Assembly: GCF_028769735.1 (NCBI RefSeq)
Contig: NC_088186.1
Location: 4,403,001-4,467,000 of the forward strand
Origin: Zonotrichia leucophrys gambelii
Taxonomy: Eukaryota > Chordata > Aves > Passeriformes > Passerellidae
Length of the DNA stretch: 64,000 bases
Direction of reading: 5' to 3'
The position numbers and the translations under genes are program-made. The notes under the pieces were generated by a model that was not told the DNA's origin, searched no databases, and saw nothing but the letters and a program-made list of their open reading frames with translations. Within the stretch, counting starts at the first letter, position 1; each line of letters starts with the position of its first letter. Positions 12,617 through 23,400 of this stretch are shown piece after piece.

Positions 12617-12698
12617 TTGGTTTTGGTGGGGTTTTTTTGTTTTGTTTTTTTTTGGGTTGTTTTTTTTTTGTTTTTTTTTTTGTTTTTGTTTTTTTGTT
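12617..12698. repeat. T-rich low-complexity (GTTTT-type)
   Basis: Runs of T interrupted by single or double G. Confidence 0.9.
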
Positions 12699-13419
12699 AT
12701 TGGAAGGGAACCAGGCTGATTCCCTGATTTTATCCTTTGGGTTTCCTTCAAGTTTGGCTTTTACTGCTTTTCCAGCTTGCTGAGGGGTTATCTCACTTCT
12801 GTTTCAGCCACAAGGAAATGAGTCTTGATGTCCATCTGAAATGTGCTGGGTGCTGGCTTTTCTGCCATCCTGACCACAGCAGTGTCAACTTTATCAGAAG
12901 CTGAGCTAAACCCTACCCTTTAACCTGGGGGGAAAACAGGATTTGGTCTCATGCTAATTGTACTGAAGGCTGAGTGACTTTTTTACTCTTTTCTTATTCC
13001 TTGGTTAACTCCAGCTGCCCCCATAGCATTCAGGAGCCATCCCCCAAATACCAAAACCTGCAGGGAAGCACTGAAGGCCAAAACAAGGTAACAAAGCTGC
13101 TAGGAGCAATTGGAGAGGAGATTGCTGAGATTTCTGCCAAAGAATTGAAAAGCTCCAGTTCCTGCAGTGGGACCCCCCCAGCCCAGGTAGGCAGGCTCTC
13201 AGCTGACAAGAAAATCAGAATTTTATGGAGCTGAAGGTCACCCTTGGGCCAGCTGTGGGGGGACAGAGAGCAGCAACGTGGTCACCATGGTGCTGGAAAT
13301 GTCATGTCCAGCCAGAGCATTTGTTTTGCTTTCCTATTGTCTGCTGTGCTAAAGAAAGCTTTGTTGGCAAATAGACTTCATGGGAAGTTTATCTCCCTGC
13401 TGCTGACTTTGTGCAAAGC

Positions 13420-13551
13420 AAAACAAAAAAAAAAATAAAAATAAAAAAGAAAGAAAGTAATAATAAAAAGAATCCAACGTAAATTCCCGGGAGGAATCAG
13501 GAGGTCAAGTTTAAAAATAAAATAAAATAAAGGAAGGAAGGAAAAAACTGC
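13420..13551. repeat. A-rich low-complexity with (TAAAA)n
   Basis: A runs at 13424-13450 and taaaataaaataaaat at about 13515-13532, then aaggaaggaagg. Confidence 0.85.
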
Positions 13552-16047
13552 ACCAAACAACCCATCAGCACCAGCTTGAGGATGAAGAGAAATGCTGTGG
13601 GCTGAGGAATAATGGTTTGAAGTTTGCATCGTTATCAGAGGGACGTGCCCCACATTTACAATGCTCTCTGAAATGTATCAGGGCTTGTGCAGCATAATGG
13701 GAGCAACCTGGGGGTCGGTCAGACCCTCCTTCAAGGCCAGGAGGACCAAAATGAAGATTTGCATGAGGCATTGCAGCCTGTCACCCTGCAGGAGAGAGAC
13801 CTTGGAGGGGCTGGGTGAGAATCACTGGCTCATGTTCATACCTGTGTTTGTTAATGAGCTCCAGAGGTGTCTGTGCCTCCCCTGTCTGATTGAAAAGGTA
13901 AAAGAGCCATTTTATAAAAGGGGAAACTGAGGCACACAGAGGCTGGCTTTGCCCAAGTTACCTTTTTGCACTGAAAGCAAACACATTCCCTCTCCTCTGA
14001 GCACATCCCTGTGCTAGTGCTGCCTTTCCCAAGGCTGGATCTCCTGCAGCCCTCAGGATTATTCAGCACATCTCCCTCCTGACCTGCCACAGGCTCCTTT
14101 ATTCCCCGCTGGGCTCCCCAGGTGGATTTGCCAGCACAGCTCATTCCTGCCCTGCAGGACCTCTGCTATTTCAGGCCAGGCTGCCTGCAGCTCCCCCAGG
14201 TTTCTCTCCTCCATCCTCCCTCCCTGCAGCTGCTGACAGCTGTACAGACCCTGTGGAGCTCCAGCAGCACGGCCAGGTGACACTTTGGCTTGGGCACAAG
14301 GTCTCCCCACCTGGGATTGGCAGGGAGGGGAAATCTAGGCTGTCGTGTCCAATTACATTTTTCCCTGGGTGACCTTTGTTTCCATAACACAATTTTTATT
14401 ATTTGACTTTGTAATATTGATTTTGATTTCCTTTTTTTGATTCGTTTTCCTTTCACTCTTTTCCTGCAGGGAGTGACTTGGTTCACCTTCAGCATCTGCT
14501 TGCTCTGCGGTGTGAGGCAGGAAGGGTCACTTGTCCATGGAAAATGACCTGGAAGAAAAGCAAGGTTTTAAAGAGGGCTTTGTGTATGAGCTGGGCTTGC
14601 TTCTGGTGCCTAAATTGGTCCATCCTGAACACCCCTTGGCTTCATGGTGAGTTGTCTCCCTCATCCAGAGGTGGATGGGAACTGCATTGCAATGAAGCAG
14701 CTCTGGATGTGGAGCTCCTCCAGTCTTTGCTGGCAGCAGGAGCATCTTCTGCTTGGAAGGGAGAGTTTTCCACAGAAATGTGTCCATCTCCTTGTGCTCC
14801 CTCTTCAGCAGTGACCAGTAATGATGCTTAAGATGAAGGAAGAAGAGCTCAGTTGCAGCAGGCTGAGTCTAAAGTGCATTTCCTACAACCCTGGTGTGTC
14901 CAGCAGCCTGTGGCACGAGATGACAAAGTGACAAAATTACAAACTTTCCTCTCCTCTGCCTGCTCAGTGCCCTGAGGTCTGTGATGCAGTGTGGCACTAG
15001 GTGATGCCCAAGCCATCCAAGGGGTTTGGGAAGATGTCTCTGTGTCTCTGGGAAGATGCCCTCATTATCTGCAAGGGGAAAGCACTGCCCCAGATATCCT
15101 GTTCCCTTCCTCTGAAAGGAGCAGGGCCTTCCCTCCAGTTCTGTCCCCCAGAAGGGTCAGGGCAGGCTTCAGAGCCCCTGCTCAGAGCTGCTTTTACTCT
15201 TCAGGGACAGCACAGATGGACCATGATGTGGTCAGCAAAGTCAGCAGCTGAGCTCCAGCCATGCACAGCAAAGATCTTTATTCAATTATCTGCCAGGATG
15301 CCAATAAGCCCAGGAGGATGAGCCATCGATGTGAACCCCTCGTGTGGGGGGTGAAGGGACAGCCAGACGTCTGAGCACTGAGAATTGCTGACAGAAACAC
15401 CTGGGAGTGCCAGACACCTCGTTAGCCAGTGAATCCTGTGCTGGTGATTCACACAATTTTGTTTCCACTGTGAAATATAGTCCCCACTAGAGGGAAAAGA
15501 TTAAACCAGAGAAAGAACCTTTACAGCCTTTTCTCCCTCCACCCTCACCTTCCTAATTATTTTAAATGTACAAAGGGCTTGTCATAAGCTGTTTAATCTC
15601 TCTCTCAGTTTTTCTTTCTAATAATCCCAGGGCCTGGGGTTCTTCTCAGCATCCTCCTAGATCCACGTCATCCTCCTGTGGCAGCGTGGGGCCAACAAGT
15701 TTTTTTTCCCTATTCTTTTCACTAAGACTAAGACTTAGTGAAAGACTAAGAAAAAGACATCAAAAAGCTTTACTTTAAGCTGCCTCTTTAACAGATATAT
15801 GTGAAAGTGCAATTTATTTATTTTTTAATTAATCCCCCAGTCCCAGTGACCTGAGTCTCTCCCTCCTGCCCACCTGGCTGTTGGCGTTTTACAGGTGGGG
15901 AAGCCCTGAAACATTGAGTGACCCACCCCAAAAATCCATCCAATGGATTTGCTGGTCTTGGAGTGGAGATTCATCTGGGGAACAAAACAAAACAACAAAC
16001 CAAAGGTCAGTCACCAAGCAGGGAAGGACCAAGGTGTTTCAAGGTTG

Positions 16048-16318
16048 GGATGTTGCAATAGGACAAGGGGTAATGGCTTTACAATAAAAGAGGGTCAATT
16101 AAATTACATATAAGGAAGGAATTCTTTACAATGAGGGTGAGGAACCCTGGCACAGGTTCCCAGAGCAGCTGTGGCTGCCCCTGATCCCTGGCAGTGCCCA
16201 AGGCCAGGCTGGACAGGGTTGGAGCACAGTGAGAGGTGTCCCCAAACCCTTTCAGGGGGTTTGGAACTAAATGACCTTTAAGGCTCCCTTCCAACCCTGA
16301 CAATTTCTATGATTCCAT
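16048..16318 (+). mobile_element. CR1 LINE, 5'-truncated 3' end
   Basis: Typical CR1 3' segment: gttgcaataggacaaggggt, then ggaaggaattctttacaatg, ggcacaggttcccagagcag, cccaaggccaggctggacag, and finally gctcccttccaaccctgac with tctatgattcc at the end. CR1 copies are usually 5'-truncated and make no target duplication, as here. Confidence 0.9.
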
Positions 16319-16364
16319 CACTCCTTGTCCCACCTGCAGGCAGAGGACAGCGAGCACCTGAGGG

Positions 16365-16620
16365 ATGATCCCTGCCGGGCTTTTCTCCTCTTCCTCGCCC
16401 CGAGGCTCCTCCTGGCTGGGGCCGCGCAGGGCGGGGGGAGCCGGCGGCGCCCCCAGCCCCATGTGCCGGCAGATGCTGCCCTCTAGAGCCTGCACCCAAA
16501 TCTCGCCTTTTTCCAAGGAAAAAGCTGCGAGGAAGCGAGCCCTGACAATCCTGACAGTCAGAATGGGAGAACCGGTGGAAACTCACCCCGGGGTGAGAGC
16601 ACTCAGGGGGATCAGCCCAG
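16365..16620. other. Small GC- and CpG-rich patch
   Basis: ctgccgggctt, ctcgccccgagg, ggggccgcgcagggcg and gagccggcggcgcc lie between a CR1 tail and an A-rich stretch. It may be a minor CpG island. No exon with credible coding content was found. Confidence 0.5.
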
Positions 16621-16674
16621 GGTCATGGGGGATGCACAGGGGAGCCTGGACAATCTGCCCAGACCATCAGGTCT

Positions 16675-16785
16675 CCAAATAAAAATAAAAATTAAAATAA
16701 AATAAATAAATTAAACATAATAATAAAACTGAAACTAAAAATTAAAATAAAATAACAACAAGACAACAACAATAATAGTAGTAGT
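16675..16785. repeat. A-rich low-complexity (AAATAAAATT-type) with (AAC)n and (TAG)n
   Basis: aaataaaaataaaaattaaa and variants, then acaacaagacaac and aatagtagtagtg, leading into the purine tract. Confidence 0.9.
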
Positions 16786-17024
16786 GGGAAGAAGAAGAGG
16801 AAGAAGAGGAGGAAGAAGAAGGAAGAGGAGGAGAAGAAGAAGAAAAGAAGGAGGACGAGGAGAAGAAGAAGAAGGAAGAGGAGGAGAAGAAGAAGAAGAA
16901 AAGAAGGAGGAGGAGAAGAAGGAGAAAAGGAGAAGAAGAAGAAAAGGAGAAGAAGAAGAAGTAGAAGAAAAGGAGAAGGAAAAGAAGAAGAAGGAGGAGA
17001 AGGAGAAGAAGAAAAGAAGAAGAT
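16786..17024. repeat. Long purine-only (GAA/GGA) tract
   Basis: About 240 bases of G and A on the plus strand with only one or two pyrimidines (gaggacgagg near 16853 and gaagtagaag near 16962). It mixes aag, agg and gag triplets. Such homopurine-homopyrimidine mirror-like tracts can form intramolecular triplex (H-DNA). The open frame across it (Arg/Lys/Glu repeats) is an artefact of the repeat. Confidence 0.95.
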
Positions 17025-17275
17025 ATTACTAATTTTAGTATTAAAAACTGTATTTCCCTAAATAATTTCCCTTATAATAAGAAAAATAAATATAATTTAT
17101 TTTAATACTAATACTAATTAGTAATTTAATACTAAATACTAATTTAATACTAAAATTAGTAATATTAATTAAAAACTAAAAAATACTAATACTGAATAGT
17201 AATTTAATTATAAAATACTAATTTAATACTACTAAATAATAATAATAACAACAATAATACTAATAATTTCCTTTT
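17025..17275. repeat. AT-rich imperfect repeat (actaatttaatact-type)
   Basis: The words taatactaatttaatact, ttagtaat and taataataa recur irregularly, directly after the purine tract. Confidence 0.8.
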
Positions 17276-19165
17276 AAATAACTTCCCAGTTATTCCATGC
17301 TACTAAAGCCCACTCTGACAGGTTTTTTTGGGGTGAATGGCCACTACCCCCTGGGATTTCTGCAGGACAAACCCAGCAGAGCCCTGATCCCACAAGCGGG
17401 AGGGGAACAGGAGAGCAGGGCTGGGATGGGATCAGCCGGGATTTGGGCTGAGCCTCACTAGAGGGCAGGAGAGCTCTGTAACTGCGCAGCTCCAGCCTCG
17501 CCGGCACTTCTTGCACAATTTCCCCGTTCAGTGGGTCAGCTGTACAGCTCAGTGACTCAGGAAATGACCCTGTGGGGCTGCACTTTGTGGCTGTGGCTTT
17601 CCCTCGGTGCTGCCAGCCCGTCTGGGGCAGCCTCCAGAGAGGGGTTCCACCATCTGCAGCTTTTGCTCCCTGGGAGTTTCTCCCAGCGAAGAAATATTCA
17701 GGGAAGGAGGCTCCAGATGTTGCCCCCACACCTGGCACGTCTCTGGCTGCAAGGTGAACTTTAGCACTGTGCTCTCATCGGTAACAAAGCAGGTACCCAA
17801 CATATTCTTCATTTCTTCTTCCTGATGTAGCATCAGCACTTGAAAATTTGGCTTTTTGTGGGGTGTTCAGCATTTCTCCCTCTTGAAGGCAACCAGCTCC
17901 TGCCATCCCTTTCCCTGTACCCAAATGTGCTGCAAGAACCATCCCTGTGGGTCTCACACCGCCCTGTACCAGCCTGAAAAGTGACATCTCTCTTCACAGA
18001 CCTCCTCCTGCTCTCCAGCCACAGCTCTGCCCTTAACAACACGCTCAGATGGACACCATCAGCTCTGAGCTGTTTTTCCCCAGCTGACTCCAGGGGATAT
18101 TTAGAAGCATCAGGTTTTCCCAGCGTTGTGAGTTACATCTCAATGCAGAAACCACGAGAGAAACTCCAGCATCCCCCGGAAGGCAACACATCATGGGCAC
18201 AACGGGGCTTTTTATATCAGAGACTATGAAAAGACCTTCCAATTTAGTAGCTGTTCTGTTCATATCTCACATTATTGCACACACGCTCCTTCTCCCTTGC
18301 CCAAGCCTGAAAACGGGAGGGTGTAAGAATAGCAGCTTGTTACTTCATCTGTCTGCTTCCTGTGTGTACTCCCAGTCGGGTCTGCTCTCATTAGCATCAC
18401 CCTCTGCAGCTCCCTGTTACTACTGCTCACTAATACCAGTGAGTCAGCACAGCTCAGCGTGGCTGCCACAGCCACCATTTACATCTGTGTGAGCCAGGGG
18501 AAAGCCTCCACCTAAATCTTGCTTTTTTAAAACAGGATTTATTAAGTAAATGCACTCAGGAGCTCTCCATAAGCCTCTCAACGAAAAAAATGGGAGAAAA
18601 ATGCATACTCTGCCTCTTAGACATTTCCTGCTGTACCTTTTGCCTATCCCTGGGTGTGTGAGATGTTTAAACAGCTCATGAAGTCATTTTCAAAGTTGTG
18701 TGTAAGGAAAGCTTACAAAAATAGCAGCCTCGTGAATGATTTATTTGGTAAGGGAAGTAAACAACCTCTGACAGCTCACCAGGCTGCAGATTTATTGGCC
18801 CGTAGCACAGGGCTACCTGTAAGTCATTGTTGAGATGTTTGTCCCTAATTAAGTTGTAGAAATGAGTTCATTTCCAAACAGGACCATAATTATTTTATTA
18901 TTGCCCGGAGCCCTCTCCCCGGGCTGTGCTGTCACCTCCCTGTGGAGTGAAGCCACTTGTCCCCAGGGAGCTGCCACTGCCACTGGGCTCAGATTAAAGC
19001 AGTGTGTGCTGGGGTGGCAGACACGGAGCTGGGGTGTCAGGGGACAGGAGCAGGATCACAGAGATAGCTGGGGCTGCTCTGGGCCTTCCAGCAGCCCTGC
19101 TGGGCAACCTGGGCTCACGTTTGCCTGCCCTGAGTGTGGGTTTGGATGCTGTGAGGATGCTCTGG
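17276..19165. other. Unique intergenic sequence upstream of RAPGEF1
   Basis: No gene recognised. A CTCF-like motif lies at 17453-17468. The stretch 18540-18860 is repeat-free with tttattggccc, ctaattaag and gtaaacaa words and may be regulatory. Confidence 0.55.
17453..17468 (+). promoter_or_regulatory. CTCF-like motif candidate
   Basis: cctcactagagggcag matches the CTCF core well (CACTAGAGGGCAG). It lies about 2.6 kb upstream of the RAPGEF1 start codon. No binding data. Confidence 0.4.
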
Positions 19166-19440
19166 TGTGACAGTGTCCACAGGGGTTTTCAGGATGAAAG
19201 AAGAGAGGTAGATCTGACTCCATGTTTCAGAAAGCTTGATTTATTATTTTATTATATATATATTACATTATAACTATACTGAAAGAATAGAATAGAATAG
19301 AATAGTTTCATTTCAAAAAGCTACCTAAGCTAAGAATAGAATAGAAAAGAATGATAACAAAGGTCTGTGGCTCAGACAGAGAGAGAGCTAGCTCTGCCGT
19401 GAATGGTCACTAATTCTAAACATCTACACGCGACCAAATC
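19166..19440 (-). mobile_element. ERVL-type LTR fragment, 5' part missing
   Basis: This is the same family as the LTR at 1-368: shared gactccatgtttcagaa, gatttattattttat and agaatgataa. On the minus strand its 3' end is ...cactgtcaca, ending at the tg of 19166. The 5' half (the cctgagaagctgagaggcctca segment seen in the first copy) is absent. The fragment runs straight into the 20-bp minisatellite at about 19437. A short (aatag)n run occurs at about 19286-19305. Confidence 0.75.
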
Positions 19441-19768
19441 CTGATGTCCATCCCAGGATCCCGATGCCTATCCTGGGATCCCGATGCCCACCACAGGATT
19501 CCATCCCAGGATCCCGATAAGCCCATTCCTCGATCCCAGTGCTCATCCCGGGATTCCATGCCTTGATCCCGATGCCTATCTCAGGATCCCGATGCCCATC
19601 CCAGTTTCCCGGTGCCCACCCCAGGATCCCGGTGCCCACCCCAGGATCCCGATGTCCACCCCTCGATCCCGATGCCCATGCCAGGATTCCATCCCAGGAT
19701 CCCGATGCCCATCCCGGCGTTCCATCCCTTGATCCCGATGTCCATCCCAGGATCCCGATGCCCATCCC
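19437..19768. repeat. 20-bp GC-rich minisatellite directly upstream of the RAPGEF1 promoter
   Basis: About 16-17 imperfect copies of gatcccgatgcccatcccag. Variants such as gattccatcccag break the phase, and a longer-range pattern is visible (for example gattccatcccaggatcccg at about 19497 and 19686). On the left it abuts a truncated LTR and on the right the CpG island. Long open frames on both strands here are a by-product of the repeat. Confidence 0.9.
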
Positions 19769-20400
19769 GGGGCCCGGCCGTTCCGTGCCCGCCCCGCCGG
19801 CGGCCCCGCCCCGCGGTTCCCTTTGTGGCCGGGAGGCGGCGCCGGGCGCTGGGCGTGCGCGGCGGGAGCCCCGGGCCGCCCCTTCCCGTCGCGGCCCGCG
19901 GAGCGGGCAGGGGGCGGGCGCAGCTCCACGGCCGCCGCTGGAGCCGCTCCCGCATCGCGCCCGGCAGCAGCGGGAGCCCGGCAGCCCCGAGCGCCGGCTC
20001 CGTGCGCCGCCGGGCCTGAGCGCCGAGCGCCGGCTCCGACATGTCCGGCAAGATCGAGAAAGCAGGTGAGCGCCGGGAGGGAGGCCCGGGGCAGCCGGGA
20101 GGGGGGGACGCGCCGGGCCGGCCGCGCTCGCCGCCCGCCCCGCGGAGCCGCCGGAGGAGCCGGAGCCGCCGGGGCTGCGGGAGCTGCGGGAGGTGCCGGC
20201 GGTGCCGCGGGCCTGGCGGGCCCGGCGGGGCGGGGGGAGCCGCGCAGGGACCCCCGCGCCCGGCCAGGCTCCCCCGGGGGCTCCTGACAGCGCGGGCGGG
20301 CAGCGGGGCCGGGGCTGGGCCCGGGGCCGCGGGGGATGCTCTGCGCGTCCCCCCGGGGCTGCTCCCGCAGTGCCCGAGCGCTGTTTGGCTCGGGCTTTGT
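19765..20400 (+). promoter_or_regulatory. RAPGEF1: CpG-island promoter and 5'UTR of RAPGEF1
   Basis: The base composition changes sharply to very high GC with dense CpG, in contrast to the surroundings. GC-box-like sequences are visible (ccccgccccgcgg near 19804, ggggcgggcg near 19911). No TATA box is seen upstream of the start codon, as expected of a CpG-island promoter with dispersed initiation. A 15-base word, cgagcgccggctccg, is repeated at 19988-20002 and 20024-20038, just before the ATG. The transcription start cannot be placed from sequence alone. No divergent gene is recognisable upstream. The island extends into intron 1, where G-run clusters occur. Confidence 0.8.
20041..20065 (+). 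CDS. RAPGEF1: RAPGEF1 coding exon 1 (MSGKIEKA isoform)
   Basis: ATG TCC GGC AAG ATC GAG AAA GCA G, followed directly by the donor gtgagc at 20066. It encodes MSGKIEKA plus the first base of an Asp codon, completed by exon 2 (G|AT). An in-frame TGA at 20017-20019 lies only 24 bases upstream, so translation cannot start earlier in this frame. The Kozak context has G at -3 and T at +4. The exon sits inside a CpG island, as expected for a housekeeping-type first exon. An open frame runs past the donor to about 20604, but that is GC-rich intron read-through and not coding. Confidence 0.92.
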
Positions 20401-23400
20401 GTCTCCGCCGCGTTTTCCTTTTTCCTCGTTGTTTGCCTCTTTTCCCCCCTAGTTCCTTTATTTTATTTTTTGTGTTCTCGCACCCGTTCCGTCCTTGCCG
20501 TGCCGCCGAGCATCAGCACAGCCGGGCGCTGCAGCGCTTTGGGGCCTACAATGATTAATTTCAACTTCTCCCAACTTTCCTCTCCTGGTGTTTGTGCAGG
20601 ATGAGAAAAGATGAGTCCGTGGGCAAATGTCAGAGGGACCTTGCAGGTTTTTTTCCTCCCTCTTCCCCTCTGCTGGGGTGCTCACGAGAGCCAGAGCCAG
20701 GGGAGGCTGCTGAGGTTCCTCCAGCTCTCACAAGGAAACGCTCAAGCACGGATCATATTGTCTCTCCGTGCTTCTGGAGTCGTGCCTGCTTCTCAGTTGT
20801 CACTTTAGATGGTTGAATGACCCTGTTTTTCTCTGTAGTGGGAGTAGTACGCTTAAAGATTCAATTAGTGTTGTGCAAATCAAGCGGCGAAGTTACGTAG
20901 TTTAATTATGTTGCATTTAATTAGCAGAGGAAGAAATCGATGCTGTTTTGTATATTTCATTGTGGGGAATGGCTCGGCTGTCTCCTCCTGGGTGAACGCG
21001 GGGCAGGAGCATCCAGGCTTCCCAAGGCAGGAGCATCCAGGCTCCCCAGGGCAGGAGCATCCAGGCTTCCCAGGGCAGGAGCATCCAGGCTCCCCAGGGC
21101 AGGAGCATCCAGGTTTCCCAGGGCAGGAGCATCCAGGCTCCCCAGGGCAGGAGCATCCAGGCTTCCCAGGGCAGGAGCATCCAGGCTTCCCAGGGCAGGA
21201 GCATCCAGGCTTCCCAGGGCAGGAGCATCCAGGCTCCCCAGAGCAGGAGCATCCAGGCTTCCCAGGGCAGGAGCATCCAGGCTTCCCAGGCAACAGCATC
21301 TGGCTTCCAGAGCAGGAGCATCCAGGCTCCTCAGGGCAGAAGCATCCGGTTTCCAGGGCAGGAGCATCCAGGCTTCCCAGGGCAGGAGCATCCAGGCTTC
21401 CCAGGGCAGGAGCATCCAGGTTTCTCAGGACAGGAGCATCCAGGTTTCTCAGGACAGGAGCATCCAGGCTTCCCAGGGCAGGAGCATCCAGGCTCCCCAG
21501 GGCAGGAGCATCCAGGTTTCCCAGGGCAGGAGCATCCAGGCTCCCCAGGGCAGGAGCATCCAGGCTTCCCAGGGCAGCAGCCAGGGATGCAGGAAGGATC
21601 CCCGGCTCCAGGGGATGCGGGTCGGTAGCATCTCCTCCTGGCCGTGCTCATCGCAGCCTGGTGTGCTCCGTGTGTTCCGCAGCGGCCCCGGGGGATGAGC
21701 AGCCTGCCAGCCGCCTCTCCGTGCAGCACCTCGGCGTGCTTCCAGCTCTCCGCGCTGAGTTACTGTCTGACAAGTGTGCTCGGCATCAGGGGACAAATGT
21801 TGCTCCAGAAATATCCCAGGTTAATCCCGTGCACCGTCCCTTTCAGAGGATCCCAGCGTAGTTTTGCTCCTGCTGAGCTTTTCCGTGCTTGTCCCTTACT
21901 CCAGCGAGCAGGGAAGGTGTTAGCAGAGTACACAGACCTCAGGCCAGCTCTGGAATAATTGCCACTTGTTTATGCTGGAGGTGAATTTGGCTTGGGATTT
22001 AGTAACTGTAGACAGTAATTACAGACGTATAAATAAGTGATCACGTTTTGTTTATTCGCGTGCAGTAAATAACCCTGGGAGAATAGTAAATAGAGCTCCA
22101 CACCAGAGAGGCAGTGTGAGGAGTTCAGGCACAGGAAGATCACTCTGGAGACACACACAAACTCAGCACGGTTCCATAAACAATGGAGCAGAGAGGCCAA
22201 GAAATACCATATAAATATAAAATGCCATATAAAATACCATATAATAGCAATAAAATACCATATAAAAGTCATACCCTGCACAACCGAGAGACCAGCCACA
22301 CTGAGCTCCCACTGAAGAATTCAAGGATGGTGCAAGATCCATCCCCAGGTTGGTGCTGTGAGTGTGCAGGTGGAAGATGCAGTGGGAGAAGCCCTGATGC
22401 AGGGACATTTGTTCTAGTGGAAGGCTATCACAGTGATGATTTGCTGAACAAGAGAAACTATAAATCTGTGAATCTCTCATCTTTCAACTGCTTATACTTT
22501 CATTTCTTTAGGAAGGATATTAAAAAAAAAATAATAATCCAGTCCAAATATAAATGGGAAGAGAAGAGACGGGAAAGGAGGGCTGGGAGCCAGCTGTTCC
22601 AGAGCAGCACTGTCTCCATCTCTGTTCCTGAGTGTTTGAACTTCTGATTGACACAAACAGTTTGGTTAATAGCGTCACCGAATAAACACAGCCTGTAACA
22701 CCACAGCCGCTCAGGGGTAATGTTTGTCAAAACGTGTACAGTAGCAGAACAAAGGATACAGGCTCATGAAACAAACGCTGTGAGGTCCAAGGTCTGTGCA
22801 TTCATGTACATTTGAATTTATTTTTCTTACAGGGTCAGAATTTCATGCATTATGTTATAAATAAAATAGACTATTGCCTGGTCACAAGCCATGGTGACAA
22901 ACTTTGGAGTGGGCTTTGGTTTAACTTGTGTGTCCATCTAGACAGCCTGCTGGAAAAAAATGTGTTACCCCTTGCAGGGTTAGACCCCCAGAGACCCTCA
23001 AACATCTGCTCCCCCGGTCCTTAACTGAAACACCTTGTTGGCACTCAATAAAAAACAATAATAAATGATTAGAGATAACAGCTTCCATCCTGTCCATGAG
23101 GGAAGAGCAGACAAGGCTCCCTCTGGAGCCTCTCAGTGCTGCTGTTTAATCAACAGAAGGGTCACTGTAGAGCAATTCAGAGCTGTGCTTTGCAGTGAAG
23201 GGCAGCCATCTGGTAGTGTAGGGGAAGATGGGGTTTGCTGGTGTTAGAGCCCCTGCTTTGTTAGGCTCCCACCAGGAGACTTCCAGACACTTTTCCAAAG
23301 CAAAACCCTCCTTGGCTGGAAGAGGAAGAATGGCCATTGGCTTCTCTTTACTCCAGAACTGTGACTTTTTGTCTTCACTTTCAGAAAATATTTGCTCTCT

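Larger units (their letters stand above)
10131..16047. other. Intergenic sequence, mostly unique
   Basis: No gene recognised. It holds a 71-bp tandem duplication (10939-11080), a T-rich stretch (12617-12698), an A-rich stretch (13420-13551) and a CTCF-like motif (12369-12384). Open frames such as the minus-strand one at 10200-10670 show no recognisable domain or conserved motif. Confidence 0.55.

Noticed and set aside
16784..17032. 82-codon Arg/Lys/Glu-rich open frame
   Set aside because: It is translation of the GAA/GGA purine tract.
1..20040. Exons of a neighbouring gene (MED27 is the neighbour in mammals) or other RAPGEF1 first exons
   Set aside because: Searched by eye for recognisable peptides and for the alternative start sequences known from mammals; none found with splice sites.
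19539..20069. Pro-rich open frames on both strands across the promoter
   Set aside because: They come from the 20-bp minisatellite and the stop-poor GC-rich island; the frames differ from the RAPGEF1 frame.
20041..20604. Long open frame continuing from the RAPGEF1 start codon
   Set aside because: A donor gtgagc at 20066 and the exact codon continuation in the exon at 51605 show that the read-through is intron.
20999..21583. CRISPR-like regular repeats
   Set aside because: The units are contiguous without spacers and the genome is vertebrate, so it is a minisatellite.
20908..21861. 317-codon open frame and overlapping frames on both strands
   Set aside because: Produced by a stop-free 24-bp minisatellite; no domain and no splice or start context.
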